Source: Mycobacterium sp. ELW1
GTDB taxonomy: Bacteria > Actinomycetota > Actinomycetes > Mycobacteriales > Mycobacteriaceae
Direction: 5' to 3'
DNA length: 64,000 nucleotides
Assembly: GCF_008329905.1 (NCBI RefSeq)
Contig: NZ_CP032155.1
Location: 5,332,001 to 5,396,000, forward strand
How positions within the stretch are numbered: position 1 is the stretch's first letter; each line of letters begins with the position of its first letter. The notes under the pieces were generated by a model that was not told the origin of the DNA, did not search any database, and saw only the letters and a program-made list of their open reading frames with translations. This document shows positions 27,592 through 37,478 of this stretch, one piece after another. The translations under genes and the position numbers were made by a program.

Positions 27592-28713
27592 CTAGCTCTC
27601 GCGGATCGAGTCCAAACGTCGCGTGGCGGCTTCGAAGCCGCTGACCAGTTCGGCGATGATGTCGGCGACCGGGCGGATCTCGTTCATCCGGCCCACGATC
27701 TGACCGACCGGCATCGCGACGGTGGACGGGTCCTCGGAGGCGCTCATCCGCTGATGCGCCTCGGAGACCAGGATGTTCTGCAGCGGCATCGGCAGCGGCT
27801 CGGGTGCACCCTCGGCGTCCCACGCCTCGGTCCACCGGCTCTTGAGCAGGCGGGCCGGCTTGCCGGTGTAGATGCGGCGGCGCACCGTGTCACTCGAGGT
27901 CGCGGCCAGCAGCGCCTCCTGGATCACCGATGCTCCACCTTCGGTGCGAACACCCAGGTCGTACTCGGCAGCGGTCAGGAACGCCGACCCCATCCAAACA
28001 CCCTGTGCGCCAAGCGCGAGCGCGGCAGCCACCTGGCGGCCGGAGCCGATACCACCCGCCGCGAGCACTGCGGTCTTGCCGGCCAGTCCATCGACGACTT
28101 CAGGCACGAGCACCATCGAGGCGATCTCGCCGGTATGCCCGCCGGCCTCGTGGCCCTGGGCGATCACGATGTCGACACCGTTCTCCGCGTGCCGCTGCGC
28201 ATGCTTGGCGCTGCCGGCCAGCGCGGCCACCGGAACCCCGGCCTCGTGCACCTGATCGATGACGTCCTTGGGCGGTGATCCGAGCGCGTTCGCGATGAGC
28301 TTGATGGGATGCCGCAGCGCAACCTCGACGTGGCTGCGGGCCACCGAGTGCAGCCACCCGAGCACACCTTCGGACTTCGCCTCGTCCTCGGGCAGCGGTG
28401 GCACTCCGAGGTCGGCGAGCGTCTTGGCGACGAAGTCCCGATGTGTTTGCGGGATCAGCTTGTTGATGTCGATCGACGAGCCCTCGGTGGGGACCTTCGC
28501 CGGCATCACCACGTCGACGCCGTACGGCTTGCCGTCGGTGTTGGCGTCCATCCACTGCAGGACGGCTTCCAGGTCGTCGGGGTCGTTGAACCGCACACAC
28601 CCGAGGACACCCATGCCGCCGGCGCGGGTGACCGCGGCGGCCACCTTCTCCGACGGGGTGAAGACGAAGATCGGGTATTCGATGCCGAAGCGATCGCAGA
28701 GCTCGGTACGCAT
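27592..28713 (-). CDS. Nitronate monooxygenase-like FMN enzyme
   Basis: A 373-aa TIM-barrel flavoprotein with TRAGGMGVLG, the GHEAGGHTG loop that carries the catalytic His, and AAGGIGSGRQVAAALALGAQGVWMGSAFL for FMN phosphate binding. It overlaps the fadD19 stop by 1 bp (TGATG), so it is co-transcribed with fadD19. In place of this gene the M. tuberculosis cluster carries PE_PGRS genes; related NMO-like genes sit elsewhere in KstR/KstR2 regions. Substrate unknown. Confidence 0.85.
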   Translation of the reverse strand: MRTELCDRFGIEYPIFVFTPSEKVAAAVTRAGGMGVLGCVRFNDPDDLEAVLQWMDANTDGKPYGVDVVMPAKVPTEGSSIDINKLIPQTHRDFVAKTLADLGVPPLPEDEAKSEGVLGWLHSVARSHVEVALRHPIKLIANALGSPPKDVIDQVHEAGVPVAALAGSAKHAQRHAENGVDIVIAQGHEAGGHTGEIASMVLVPEVVDGLAGKTAVLAAGGIGSGRQVAAALALGAQGVWMGSAFLTAAEYDLGVRTEGGASVIQEALLAATSSDTVRRRIYTGKPARLLKSRWTEAWDAEGAPEPLPMPLQNILVSEAHQRMSASEDPSTVAMPVGQIVGRMNEIRPVADIIAELVSGFEAATRRLDSIRES

Positions 28714-30365
28714 CAGCTAGCGGCTCCCGCGTGCTTGGCGTGCACCTCGTCGGCCGGGCGAAGCTCAGTCTGGTCCTTGGCCCACTTGTAGTCGGGCTTG
28801 CCGGCCGGTGAGCGCTTCACCTCGTCGACGATCCAGAGGCTGCGCGGCACCTTGTAACCGGCAATCTCCTTGCGCACGAACACATCCAGATCGGCCAGCG
28901 AGGGGCGAGCTCCCTTGCGTGGAGCGACGACAGCGGCGACGTGGTTGCCGAAGCGCGGGTCGGGCACACCGACCACCAGCGCGTCGAAGACGTCCGGATG
29001 GCCCTTGAGCGCGGCCTCCACCTCTTCGGGGTAGATCTTCTCGCCACCGCTGTTGATCGACACCGAGCCGCGGCCCAGCATCGTCACCGAGCCGTCCGCC
29101 TCGACCTCGGCATAGTCACCGGGGATGGCGTAGCGCACGCCGTTGTAGGTCTTGAACGTCTCGGCGGTCTTCTTCTCGTCCTTGTAGTACCCGACCGGGA
29201 TGTTGCCTTTCTTGGCGATCACGCCCCGCACGCCGGATCCGGGCTTGACCTCGTTGCCGTCCTCGTCGAGCACGACGGTCCGATGGTCGATGGTCACCCG
29301 CGGACCACCGTTGTGGTGCTCGCCCTTGGCCACGATGCTGGTGCCACCGAAGCCGGTCTCCGACGAACCGATCGAGTCGGTGATGACCCGGTTGGGCAGC
29401 AGTTCGAGCAGCTTCTCCTTGAGGCTGGTGGAGAACAGCGCCGCGGTGCTGGCCAGCAGGAACAGCGACGACAGGTCGTATTCGCGGCCGTCGTCCAGGG
29501 CGGCCTGCAGCGCATCGAGCAGCGGCCGCGCCATGGCGTCACCGGTGAAGAACAGCAGGTTCACCTTGTGCTCGTGGATGGTGCGCCAGACTTCGTCTGC
29601 ATCGAATTCCGGTGACAGCACGGTGGTTTGGCCCGAGAAGATGGACATCCAGGTCGCCGACTGGGTGGCACCGTGGATCATCGGCGGGATCGCATAGCGC
29701 ACCATCGGCGGGTTCTCCGCGGCCGCCCGCGACAGGTCGTATTCATCCTTGACGAACTCGCCGGTGGCAAAGTCGGTGCCGCCGAACAGAACCCGGTAGA
29801 TGTCCTCGTGGCGCCACATCACGCCCTTGGGGAAGCCGGTGGTCCCACCGGTGTAGAGCAGGTAGATGTCGTCCTCGCTGCGCTCACCGAAGTCCCGCTC
29901 CGGCGAGCTCTCGGCGATGGCCTCGTAGAACTCGACGCCGCCATAGCGCTGGTAGTCGAGGTCGGTACCGTCCTCGACCACGAGGATCGTCTTGACGTTC
30001 GGCGTCTCGGGCAGCACGTTGGCGACCCGGTCGGCGTACTGGCGTTCGTGCACCAACGCGACCATGTCGGAGTTCTCGAACAGATACCGCAGTTCGCCCT
30101 CGACGTAGCGGAAGTTGACGTTGACCAGGATTGCGCCCGCCTTGATGGTGCCCAGCATCGCGATCACGATCTCGATGCGGTTGCGGCAGTACAACCCGAC
30201 CTTGTCGTCTTTCTTGACGCCATGGTCGAGGAGGTAGTGCGCGAAGCGGTTCGCCTTCTCCTCCAACTCGGCGAAGGTGATTTTGTCGTCACCACAAATG
30301 AAGGCGACGCGGTCTGGCACGGCGTCGATGGCGTGCTCGGCTAGATCAGCTATGTTCAGGGCCAC
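28713..30365 (-). CDS. fadD19: Steroid side-chain acyl-CoA ligase
   Basis: A 550-aa ANL ligase that activates sterol side-chain carboxylates, including C24-branched ones in rhodococci. Domain order is standard: N-terminal ITFAELEEKANRFAHYL, P-loop LYTGGTTGFPKGVMWRHED, adenylate-binding GSSETGFGG, hinge and C-terminal MLGRGSVSINSGGEKIYPEEVE, and the catalytic Lys in KRSPAGKPDYKW. Length and the divergent echA19 partner match M. tuberculosis Rv3515c. A KstR box lies 11 bp upstream of the start. Confidence 0.95.
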   Translation of the reverse strand: MALNIADLAEHAIDAVPDRVAFICGDDKITFAELEEKANRFAHYLLDHGVKKDDKVGLYCRNRIEIVIAMLGTIKAGAILVNVNFRYVEGELRYLFENSDMVALVHERQYADRVANVLPETPNVKTILVVEDGTDLDYQRYGGVEFYEAIAESSPERDFGERSEDDIYLLYTGGTTGFPKGVMWRHEDIYRVLFGGTDFATGEFVKDEYDLSRAAAENPPMVRYAIPPMIHGATQSATWMSIFSGQTTVLSPEFDADEVWRTIHEHKVNLLFFTGDAMARPLLDALQAALDDGREYDLSSLFLLASTAALFSTSLKEKLLELLPNRVITDSIGSSETGFGGTSIVAKGEHHNGGPRVTIDHRTVVLDEDGNEVKPGSGVRGVIAKKGNIPVGYYKDEKKTAETFKTYNGVRYAIPGDYAEVEADGSVTMLGRGSVSINSGGEKIYPEEVEAALKGHPDVFDALVVGVPDPRFGNHVAAVVAPRKGARPSLADLDVFVRKEIAGYKVPRSLWIVDEVKRSPAGKPDYKWAKDQTELRPADEVHAKHAGAAS

Positions 30366-30375
30366 GGACCCAAAT

Positions 30376-30389
30376 TAGAACGTGTTACA
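30376..30389. promoter_or_regulatory. KstR operator (fadD19 / echA19)
   Basis: TAGAACGTGTTACA between divergent fadD19 and echA19, identical to the box at 20716. It is only 11 bp from the fadD19 start and 45 bp from echA19, so it probably blocks both promoters. Confidence 0.88.
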
Positions 30390-30433
30390 TTTCCTGACAA
30401 GTCTGTGGCAGTGACGCTGGAAGGCAGGTACCC

Positions 30434-31234
30434 GTGAGCGAGTCCGAAAAAAGCCCCGACGCCCTCATTGAGCAGCGCGGACACACTCTCATCGTCACGC
30501 TGAACCGGCCCGAGGCCCGCAACGCACTTTCCACCGAGATGCTCTCGATCATGGTGGAGGCTTGGGACCGCGTCGACAACGATCCGGAGATCCGCACCTG
30601 CATCCTGACGGGCGCCGGCGGCTACTTCTGCGCGGGCATGGACCTCAAGGGCGCGACCAAGGCGCCTCCCGGCGACTCGTTCAAGAGCGGCGCCTTCGAT
30701 CCGACGAAGATCGAGGGTCTGCTGAAGGGGCGCAGGCTCACCAAGCCGCTGATCGCGGCCGTCGAAGGCCCAGCCATCGCGGGCGGCACCGAGATCCTGC
30801 AGGGCACCGACATCCGGGTGGCCGGCGAGAGTGCGAAGTTCGGTATCTCCGAGGCCAAGTGGAGCCTGTACCCGATGGGTGGCTCGGCCGTGCGCCTGCC
30901 GCGGCAGATCCCGTACACCATCGCCTGCGACCTGCTGTTGACCGGCAGGCACATCACTGCAGCGGAGGCGCTGTCCTACGGGCTGATCGGGTACGTGGTG
31001 CCCGACGGCACGGCGCTGGACAAGGCGCTCGAGATCGCCGAAGTCATCAACAACAACGGCCCGCTCGCCGTGCAGGCGATCCTCAAGACCATCCGCGAGG
31101 CCGAAGGCATGCACGAACTCGATGCCTTCAAGCCCGACACCGCCAACGGCATCCCGGTATTCCTGTCCGACGACGCCAAGGAAGGCCCGCTGGCGTTCAA
31201 GGAGAAGCGGGCCCCGCAGTTCAAGATGCGCTAG
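30434..31234 (+). CDS. echA19: Steroid enoyl-CoA hydratase
   Basis: A 266-aa crotonase-fold enzyme starting at GTG 30434 behind GGAAGG. The oxyanion-hole and active-site elements [35 protein letters not shown] and [17 protein letters not shown] are intact. EchA19 hydrates steroid side-chain enoyl-CoA esters in M. tuberculosis. Its 3' end overlaps the convergent cutinase by 14 bp. Confidence 0.94.
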   Translation: MSESEKSPDALIEQRGHTLIVTLNRPEARNALSTEMLSIMVEAWDRVDNDPEIRTCILTGAGGYFCAGMDLKGATKAPPGDSFKSGAFDPTKIEGLLKGRRLTKPLIAAVEGPAIAGGTEILQGTDIRVAGESAKFGISEAKWSLYPMGGSAVRLPRQIPYTIACDLLLTGRHITAAEALSYGLIGYVVPDGTALDKALEIAEVINNNGPLAVQAILKTIREAEGMHELDAFKPDTANGIPVFLSDDAKEGPLAFKEKRAPQFKMR

Positions 31235-31976
31235 GCGCCTTCGGGGCCGTCGCCATTGACGCGGCGATCTTGTCCGCCGCGAAACCGGCTGCCTGCGCCG
31301 TCATACCGTTGGCGGCGTATGCCTGGTGGGCCCCGTTGTCGCCGCCGGTCGGCGAGCAGATGGGGTCCTCGGGGACGCACTGGTCGATGGTCTTGGCGGC
31401 GTAGAGGCTGCCCACCGTGATGGGCGGCGCGGTCCTGTCGATGCTGTTCAAGAACCCGTTGGACGGCTTGCCGAACAGTGCCACGGCGGAGACGTGCTTG
31501 GCGATCTCCGGCGCCATCGGTCCGGTGATGCCGTCGGGCGGGATGTAGCCATCCGGGATCTTGTCGGCGGTGACGTAGCCGGCCACCGCCGCACCCTGCG
31601 AGTAGCCGCCCAGCACCATCTTGGTGTTCGGGCACCTGCTCGCCATGTCCCGGACCCGGTTACTGGCGTCGATCACGCCATCGGCCGCAGTCGAGAACTG
31701 CACTGAAGCAGGGTAATTCACCGCGTACACGTCGACGGACTTACCCGCCAATTGCGGCTGAGCTCGCAACTCGTCGACGAACGCCTGCCCGATACCGCCG
31801 ACACCAGGCGGTTCGAAGGTGCCACGGGCGAAGACCACCTCGACGTCGGCACAACCTTCGTCGGCCGAGGCGACTGGGCTGCCCGTCGGCGCCGTCACCA
31901 GCGTCGCGGTGGTCAGCATCGCGGCGAGAAAGAACCGCCGCAGGTAATGGGCCTGGTCAGATTCGGTCACACTCAT
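31221..31976 (-). CDS. Cutinase family secreted serine esterase
   Basis: A 251-aa preprotein from MSVTESDQ (the ORF extends four codons further). A signal peptide ending near PVASA precedes the alpha/beta-hydrolase core: [15 protein letters not shown], nucleophile Ser in [12 protein letters not shown] (about residue 126) and the Asp/His pair in [18 protein letters not shown]. Four conserved Cys are present. Mycobacterial cutinase-like proteins hydrolyse short-chain esters or lipids. It sits between echA19 and cyp142, where M. tuberculosis has a different gene, so it may be an accessory insertion. Confidence 0.9.
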   Translation of the reverse strand: MSVTESDQAHYLRRFFLAAMLTTATLVTAPTGSPVASADEGCADVEVVFARGTFEPPGVGGIGQAFVDELRAQPQLAGKSVDVYAVNYPASVQFSTAADGVIDASNRVRDMASRCPNTKMVLGGYSQGAAVAGYVTADKIPDGYIPPDGITGPMAPEIAKHVSAVALFGKPSNGFLNSIDRTAPPITVGSLYAAKTIDQCVPEDPICSPTGGDNGAHQAYAANGMTAQAAGFAADKIAASMATAPKAPSAS

Positions 31977-32154
31977 GTCGCCCCACAACTAGTCACGATG
32001 TCGCCCCGGTCGGCAAGCAACACCATTCACGCCGGGATGGGGTCATTTTCCCAAAATCGGGAGTACTCAAACACCTGAGAACGCACCGAGCGTCGCACCA
32101 GCGTCACGCTGGGCGCCGGCCGTGGCTCAGGTGTGACGGTCGCGCGAGTCGCGC

Positions 32155-33478
32155 CTACGCCAGCACCGGTCGCGACGGCGTGAACACCACCGGCATCTCC
32201 TCGAGGCCGCTGACGAAGTTGGCCGGCCGCAACGGCAGCGCGGACTCGTCGGCGAGCCGCAGGTCCGGCAGACGCTCGAGAACCTTGCGCACCATGGTGC
32301 TCAATTCCAGCCGGGCCAGCTGATTGCCGAGGCAGAAGTGAGTTCCGAAGCCGAAGGCCAAGTGGCTGTTCGGGTTCCGGTCGATACGGAAGTTCTCCGG
32401 ATCGCCGAACACCGACTCGTCGAAGTTGGCGGCCTCGAACATCAAGAGCATCTTCTCGCCCTCGCGCAACTGGGTGCCGTGGAAGTCCACATCGCGCATG
32501 GCGGTTCGGGCCATGTTCTTCACCGGCGAGGTCCAGCGCAACATCTCTTCGATGGCGCCGGGTATCAGGCTCGGATCCGCGACCAGGCTCTGCCACTGAT
32601 CCCGATGGCGCACAAGCTGTTCGGTACCGCCCGACAACGTGTGCCGAGTGGTCTCGTCCCCGCGCCGATGAGATCATCGAGTGGTCCGATCCAGCTGATC
32701 CGCGCATCATTGCCTGATCCCTGGCAGCCGAGCTCGCGTTCGGTACCGCGACAACGTGCGCGAGTGTCTCCCCGCCGATGAGAATCAGCAGGGTCTCCAT
32801 GATGATCTCCTGATCATCCATCCGCTGGCCTTCGACCTCGGAATTGACCAGGATCGAGAACAGGTCGTCGGTCGGTTCGGCCCGGCGCTTGGCGATCGTC
32901 TCGGTGGCGTATGCGGAGTACCCGGCGAACGCATCCATGACCGCTTGCAAGGTCTCGGCGTCAGCGGCGGAGTTCAAGCCGCACACCAGGTCATCGGACC
33001 ACTTCAACAGCGTCGAGCGTTCCTCTGGCAGCACACCGAGCATGTCGCCGATGACGGCCATCGGCAGCGGCGCGGCGATGTCGCGGACGAAGTCGCACTC
33101 TCCCCGCTCACATACCGCATCGATCAGCGTGTCGCACAGGTTATCGATCCCGGCGACCTTGTCCATCACCCGCTTACGGGTGAAGCCCGCGTTGACGAGC
33201 TTGCGCCGCAACAGATGTCCGGGATCGTCCATGTCGATCATGTAGGGCATGCCCGGGTTGTCGGGCCGGATGCCGCCGGTGTTGGAGAAGGTCTCGGGAT
33301 CGCGTTCGGCGTCGATGACGGCCTGGTAGCTCGTCGCGGCGGCAAGACCGTTGCGGTCGCGAAACACCGGCTCGTTGGCCCGCATCCAGCGATACGCGTC
33401 GCGCGCCCCTCCGTCGGCGTAGAAATTGCCGTCAGTCAGATCAACATTCGGCTTGGCCGGCGCCAGAGTGCCTGTCAT
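32155..33478 (-). pseudogene. cyp142: Sterol 26-hydroxylase cytochrome P450, frame broken at the I-helix
   Basis: Two frames together give one CYP142-type protein. The 5' part (33478 to about 32775) runs MTGTLAPAKPNVDLTDGNFY ... METLLILIGG; the 3' part (about 32637 to 32155) runs SGGTEQLVRHRDQW ... MPVVFTPS and includes the haem ligand motif FGFGTHFCLGNQLA. Between them the I-helix oxygen-binding segment, expected as GGDETTRHT, is replaced by about 120 bp of imperfectly repeated sequence sharing CGGTACCG and CCGATGAGA with its flank. CYP142 hydroxylates the cholesterol side-chain terminus. As written the enzyme would be dead; the repeat-like noise suggests an assembly error. Confidence 0.82.
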
Positions 33479-33537
33479 CTCGTTTCCTCCACTACTTTTC
33501 GTTCACGCTTGGTGTCAAAGCGGTTTACAGTGACCGC

Positions 33538-34257
33538 ATGTCTGATTCGCAGCACACGATCGCCGGCACGGTGCTCACCATGCCGGTGCGGGTTCGCAAG
33601 GCCGACGTCCACACGGCAATGTTCTCGGTTCCGGCCGATGCCGCGCAGCGACTTGTCGATTACAGCGGCCTGAAGGTCTGCGAATTCCGCCCGGGCCGCG
33701 CGGTGGTCAACCTGATGCTGGCCCGCTACATCGACGGAGACCTGGGCAAGTACAACGAGTTCGGAACTTGCGTGATGGTCAATCCGCCGGGCTCGAATGC
33801 CCGCGGGCTCAAGGCACTCGGCGACGCCGCGGCGTTCATCCACCACCTGCCGGTGGACCAGTCCTTCACTCTCGAGGCCGGCCGCACCATCTGGGGCTTC
33901 CCCAAGATCATGGCCGACTTCAACGTGCGCGAGGCCAATCCGTTCACTTTCGACGTCAGTGAGAACGGATCGCTGATCGCCGGAATCGAGTTCCACCGCG
34001 GCCTGCCGATCCCGTCGCTGCGCCCGCGCACCCAGGTGCTCAAGACGTACACGTTCGCCGACGGCACCACTCGCGAGGTGCCCTGGGAGATGAAGAATTC
34101 CGGCGTCCGCTTCCGCCCGGGCGGTGCCACACTGCGGCTCGGCGACCACCCGTACGCCAAAGAGCTGGCCACGCTGGGCCTGCCGAAGCGCGCGATGGTG
34201 TCGGGATCGGTCGCCCACGTCGACATGACGTTCGGCGACGCCCACGTGCTGCGCTGA
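33538..34257 (+). CDS. Acetoacetate decarboxylase-like protein (Rv3519-like)
   Basis: A 239-aa protein divergent from cyp142 with a 59-bp gap. Motifs such as GRAVVNLMLARYIDGDLGKYNEF, IHHLPVDQSFTLEAGRTIWGFPK and FRPGGATLRLGDHP fit the acetoacetate decarboxylase-like fold. The catalytic Lys of true decarboxylases normally follows the E/D-rich centre; WGFPK provides a candidate. It matches M. tuberculosis Rv3519 in place and size; its reaction in sterol breakdown is unknown. Confidence 0.82.
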   Translation: MSDSQHTIAGTVLTMPVRVRKADVHTAMFSVPADAAQRLVDYSGLKVCEFRPGRAVVNLMLARYIDGDLGKYNEFGTCVMVNPPGSNARGLKALGDAAAFIHHLPVDQSFTLEAGRTIWGFPKIMADFNVREANPFTFDVSENGSLIAGIEFHRGLPIPSLRPRTQVLKTYTFADGTTREVPWEMKNSGVRFRPGGATLRLGDHPYAKELATLGLPKRAMVSGSVAHVDMTFGDAHVLR

Positions 34258-34312
34258 GCCGAGCGTCATCCGGTCAATCTAGAGCCCCGACTAGACAACT
34301 CGCAAGAAGTGT

Positions 34313-35344
34313 CTACAACAGGGCTGCGGCCTCGTGGATCTGCTCGGGAGTCCGGGCGCCGATGACCATCATCGTCACCCCGGCGGCCTCCCACGCGACG
34401 ATCTGTTTGCGCACGTAGTCGATGTCGCCGACGATCGCCGAGTCGTCGACGAGTTCGTCGGGAACCGCCTTGGCCGCGTCGTCCTTGCGGTCGCTACGGA
34501 ACAGTCGGGTGACCTCGTCGACGACCTCGGAGTAGCCCATCCGCCGGTAGACGTCGGCGTGGAAGTTGGTGTCTTCCGCGCCCATTCCGCCCATGTAGAG
34601 CGCCAGGTGCGGCTTGATCAGGTCCATGATCGAGGCCCGGTCGTCGGTGACGACCACCTGCGCGGTCGCGCAGATCTCGAAGTCCTCGCGGCTGCGGCGC
34701 GCGCCCGGACGGGCGAAGCCTTCGTCGAGCCACTCGTTGTACATCGGCGCCAGCCGCGGCGAGTAGAAGATCGGCAGCCACCCGTCGCAGATCTCGGCGG
34801 CCAGCGCGACGTTCTTCGGGCCCTCGGCGCCGAGCATGATCGGGATGTCGGCCCGCAGCGGATGCACGATCGGCTTGAGCGGCTTACCCAACCCGGTGGT
34901 GCCCTCCCCGGACAGCGGCAGCGGGTAATGCGGGCCGGCGCTGGTGACCGGGGCTTCGCGCGCCCAGACCTGCCGGATGATGTCGATGTACTCACGGGTG
35001 CGCGCCAACGGCTTCGGGAACTTCTGCCCGTACCAGCCCTCGACGACCTGGGGTCCGGAGACACCCAGCCCCAGGATGTGGCGACCCCCGGAAAGATGGT
35101 CCAGCGTCAGCGACGCCATCGCACACGCGGTCGGGGTACGCGCCGACAGTTGCACCACCGAGGTGCCCAACCGCATCCGGGTGGTTTCGCGTCCCCACCA
35201 CGCCAGCGGGGTGAACGCATCCGAGCCCCACGCCTCCGCGGTGAATACGGTGTCGAACCCGGCCTCCTCCGCCACGGCCACCAACTCCGCATGGTTCGTC
35301 GGGGGTTGTGCGCTCCAGTATCCGAGTTGCAGACCCAGCTTCAT
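34313..35344 (-). CDS. LLM-class F420-dependent oxidoreductase (Rv3520c-like)
   Basis: A 343-aa luciferase-like TIM barrel from MKLGLQLGYW; the upstream extension crosses the KstR box and is excluded. It has AEEAGFDTVFTAEAWGSD, MRLGTSVVQLSARTP, SGGRHILGLGVSGPQVVEGWYG and AEICDGWLPIFYSP, typical of F420 oxidoreductases. It corresponds to M. tuberculosis Rv3520c, a KstR-cluster gene. Substrate unknown. A KstR box sits 45 bp before the ATG. Confidence 0.87.
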   Translation of the reverse strand: MKLGLQLGYWSAQPPTNHAELVAVAEEAGFDTVFTAEAWGSDAFTPLAWWGRETTRMRLGTSVVQLSARTPTACAMASLTLDHLSGGRHILGLGVSGPQVVEGWYGQKFPKPLARTREYIDIIRQVWAREAPVTSAGPHYPLPLSGEGTTGLGKPLKPIVHPLRADIPIMLGAEGPKNVALAAEICDGWLPIFYSPRLAPMYNEWLDEGFARPGARRSREDFEICATAQVVVTDDRASIMDLIKPHLALYMGGMGAEDTNFHADVYRRMGYSEVVDEVTRLFRSDRKDDAAKAVPDELVDDSAIVGDIDYVRKQIVAWEAAGVTMMVIGARTPEQIHEAAALL

Positions 35345-35388
35345 CGGTGCCGCCTTTCTGGCCGGGACACGGTCCTTGCCACGATTCT

Positions 35389-35402
35389 TAGAACCTGTTC
35401 TA
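35389..35402. promoter_or_regulatory. KstR operator (LLM / DUF35-ltp4-ltp3 operon)
   Basis: TAGAACCTGTTCTA, a perfect six-base inverted repeat (TAGAAC/GTTCTA) around CT, lies between the divergent LLM gene and the DUF35 gene. It ends 9 bp before the GTG of the latter, so that transcript is probably leaderless or nearly so. Confidence 0.87.
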
Positions 35403-35411
35403 CTCGATGAT

Positions 35412-36404
35412 GTGACCACCAGCCAAAGCAGCCCGGTGCAGATCGACGCGCATCAGAAGCCCCTTTCGGCACCGCTGAAGCTGTCATTCGACTACACCCG
35501 TTCAGTCGGACCACTCCTCGGCCAGTTCTTCACCGCTTTGCGTGAGCGACGCATCCTCGGTGTCCGCGGTTCGGACGGGCGAGTGCTCGTACCACCCGCT
35601 GAGTATGACCCCGTGACCTACGCGCCGTTGACGGAGGTGGTACCGGTCGCCAGTGTCGGGACCGTCGAGTCGTGGACCTGGCAGTCCCACCCGCTGGAGG
35701 GCCAGCCGCTGGACAAGCCGTTCGCCTGGGCGCTGATCAAGCTCGACGGCGCGGACACCGCCCTGCTGCACGCGGTCGCCGCGGATTCGCCCGACGCGAT
35801 CAGCACGGGCGCGCGGGTGCATGCGCACTGGATCGACGAGCCCGTCGGCGCGATCACCGATATCGCGTACTTCGCGCTCGGTGACACCGAAGAATCCGTG
35901 GAGCCGTCCTCGGACGACCGCGAGCCGGTGACCATCCTGGTGTCGCCGAGCAGCATCGAAATCCAGCACACCGCATCGCTTCCGGAGAGCGCCTTTCTGC
36001 GCGGACTGGAAGACGGCAAGCTGCTGGGCGCCCGTACCGGCAGCGACGGCAAGGTGTACTTCCCGCCGAAGGAAGCCGATCCGGCCACCGGCCTCGAGCT
36101 GGACAACTTCGTTGAGCTGCCGGACAAGGGCACGGTGACGACGTTCGCCATCATCAACATCCCGTTCGCCGGGCAGCGCATCAAGCCGCCGTATGTCGCG
36201 GCCTACGTGTTGCTCGACGGCGCCGACATCCCGTTCCTGCACCTGATTCAGGAGATCGAGGTCGCTGACGTGCGGATGGGCATGCGGGTTCAGGCGGTGT
36301 GGAAGCCCCGCGAGGAGTGGGGTCTGGGCATCGACAACATCGAGTACTTCAAACCGACCGGCGAACCCGACGCCGAATACGACACCTACAAGCACCACCT
36401 CTAA
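35412..36404 (+). CDS. Duplicated DUF35 OB-fold protein (Rv3521-like)
   Basis: A 330-aa protein from GTG 35412. It has two similar halves: RERRILGVRGSDGRVLVPPAEYDPVT then DGKLLGARTGSDGKVYFPPKEADPATG, each followed by a Val-rich OB-fold segment. This duplicated DUF35 design resembles the partner proteins that bind thiolase-type lyases (as the ChsH2 C-terminal domain does for Ltp2). It is the first gene before ltp4 and ltp3, so a scaffold or partner role for these lyases is a good inference. The usual rubredoxin-like Cys cluster is not visible. Confidence 0.82.
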   Translation: MTTSQSSPVQIDAHQKPLSAPLKLSFDYTRSVGPLLGQFFTALRERRILGVRGSDGRVLVPPAEYDPVTYAPLTEVVPVASVGTVESWTWQSHPLEGQPLDKPFAWALIKLDGADTALLHAVAADSPDAISTGARVHAHWIDEPVGAITDIAYFALGDTEESVEPSSDDREPVTILVSPSSIEIQHTASLPESAFLRGLEDGKLLGARTGSDGKVYFPPKEADPATGLELDNFVELPDKGTVTTFAIINIPFAGQRIKPPYVAAYVLLDGADIPFLHLIQEIEVADVRMGMRVQAVWKPREEWGLGIDNIEYFKPTGEPDAEYDTYKHHL

Positions 36405-36417
36405 AGGGAATCGCCAC

Positions 36418-37476
36418 ATGACTTTTCGCGATGTAGCGGTCGTCGGCTTCGCGCATGCTCCGCATGTCCGGCGTACCAACGGCACCACCAACGGCGTCGA
36501 GATGCTGATGCCGTGCTTCAAATCGCTCTACGGCGAGCTGGGCTTGAAGCAGACCGACATCGGCTTCTGGTGCTCCGGTTCCTCGGATTACCTTGCCGGC
36601 CGCGCGTTTTCGTTCATCTCGGCGATCGACTCGATCGGCGCCGTGCCGCCGATCAACGAATCACACGTCGAGATGGACGCGGCCTGGGCGCTGTACGAGG
36701 CGTACATCAAGATCCTGACCGGCGAGGTCGAGACCGCGCTGGTGTACGGCTTCGGCAAGTCCTCGGCGGGCACGCTGCGCCGAGTCCTGGCTCTGCAGAC
36801 CGACCCGTACACCGTCGCGCCACTGTGGCCCGATTCGGTGTCGATGGCCGGCCTGCAGGCCCGGTTCGGCCTGGACTCCGGCAAGTGGACCGAAGAGCAG
36901 ATGGCTCAGGTCGCGCTGGACGCGCTGGCAGTCGGACGTACCGATTCCGAGAAGCCGGCCGCTAGCATCGATGAGCTGCTGTCCCGGCCGTACTTCGCAG
37001 ATCCGTTGCGGCGCCATGACATCGCTCCGATCACCGACGGAGCGTCGGCCATCGTGCTGGCGGCCGGCGATCGGGCCCGCGAGCTGCGGGAAAACCCGGC
37101 CTGGATCACCGGTTTCGAGCATCGCATCGAAACGCCGGTGCTCGGCGCGCGCGACCTGACCACGTCGCCGTCAACCGCCGCGTCGGCCAAGGCGGCCACC
37201 GGCGGAGACACCAGCTCCATCGAGATCGCGGAGATCTACGCCCCGTTCAGCCACCAGCAGCTGATCCTGACCGAAGCGATCGGCCTTCCGGAGTCGACGA
37301 AGGTCAACCCGTCGGGCGGCGCCCTGGCTGCCAACCCGATGTTCTCGGCCGGCCTCGAGCGGATCGGGTTCGCCGCCCAGCACATCTTCGATGGCTCGGC
37401 GGGTCGCGTCCTGGCCCATGCCACCAGCGGCCCTGCGCTGCAACAGAATCTGGTCGCCGTGCTGGAGGGGAAGTAG
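36418..37476 (+). CDS. ltp4: Thiolase-like lipid-transfer/aldolase protein
   Basis: A 352-aa thiolase-superfamily protein (GFWCSGSSDYLAGRAFSF, LVYGFGKSSAGTL, DGASAIVLAAGDR, NPSGGALAANPMFSAG). It corresponds to Ltp4, Rv3522. In Rhodococcus ltp3 and ltp4 are needed for C24-branched sterol side chains and are thought to be retro-aldolases. It starts 13 bp after the DUF35 gene and ends 2 bp before ltp3. Confidence 0.9.
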   Translation: MTFRDVAVVGFAHAPHVRRTNGTTNGVEMLMPCFKSLYGELGLKQTDIGFWCSGSSDYLAGRAFSFISAIDSIGAVPPINESHVEMDAAWALYEAYIKILTGEVETALVYGFGKSSAGTLRRVLALQTDPYTVAPLWPDSVSMAGLQARFGLDSGKWTEEQMAQVALDALAVGRTDSEKPAASIDELLSRPYFADPLRRHDIAPITDGASAIVLAAGDRARELRENPAWITGFEHRIETPVLGARDLTTSPSTAASAKAATGGDTSSIEIAEIYAPFSHQQLILTEAIGLPESTKVNPSGGALAANPMFSAGLERIGFAAQHIFDGSAGRVLAHATSGPALQQNLVAVLEGK

Positions 37477-37478
37477 TC

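Noticed and set aside
33475..34269. 264-codon minus-strand frame opposite the Rv3519-like gene
   Set aside because: Antisense shadow without domain; the plus-strand protein is clearly conserved.
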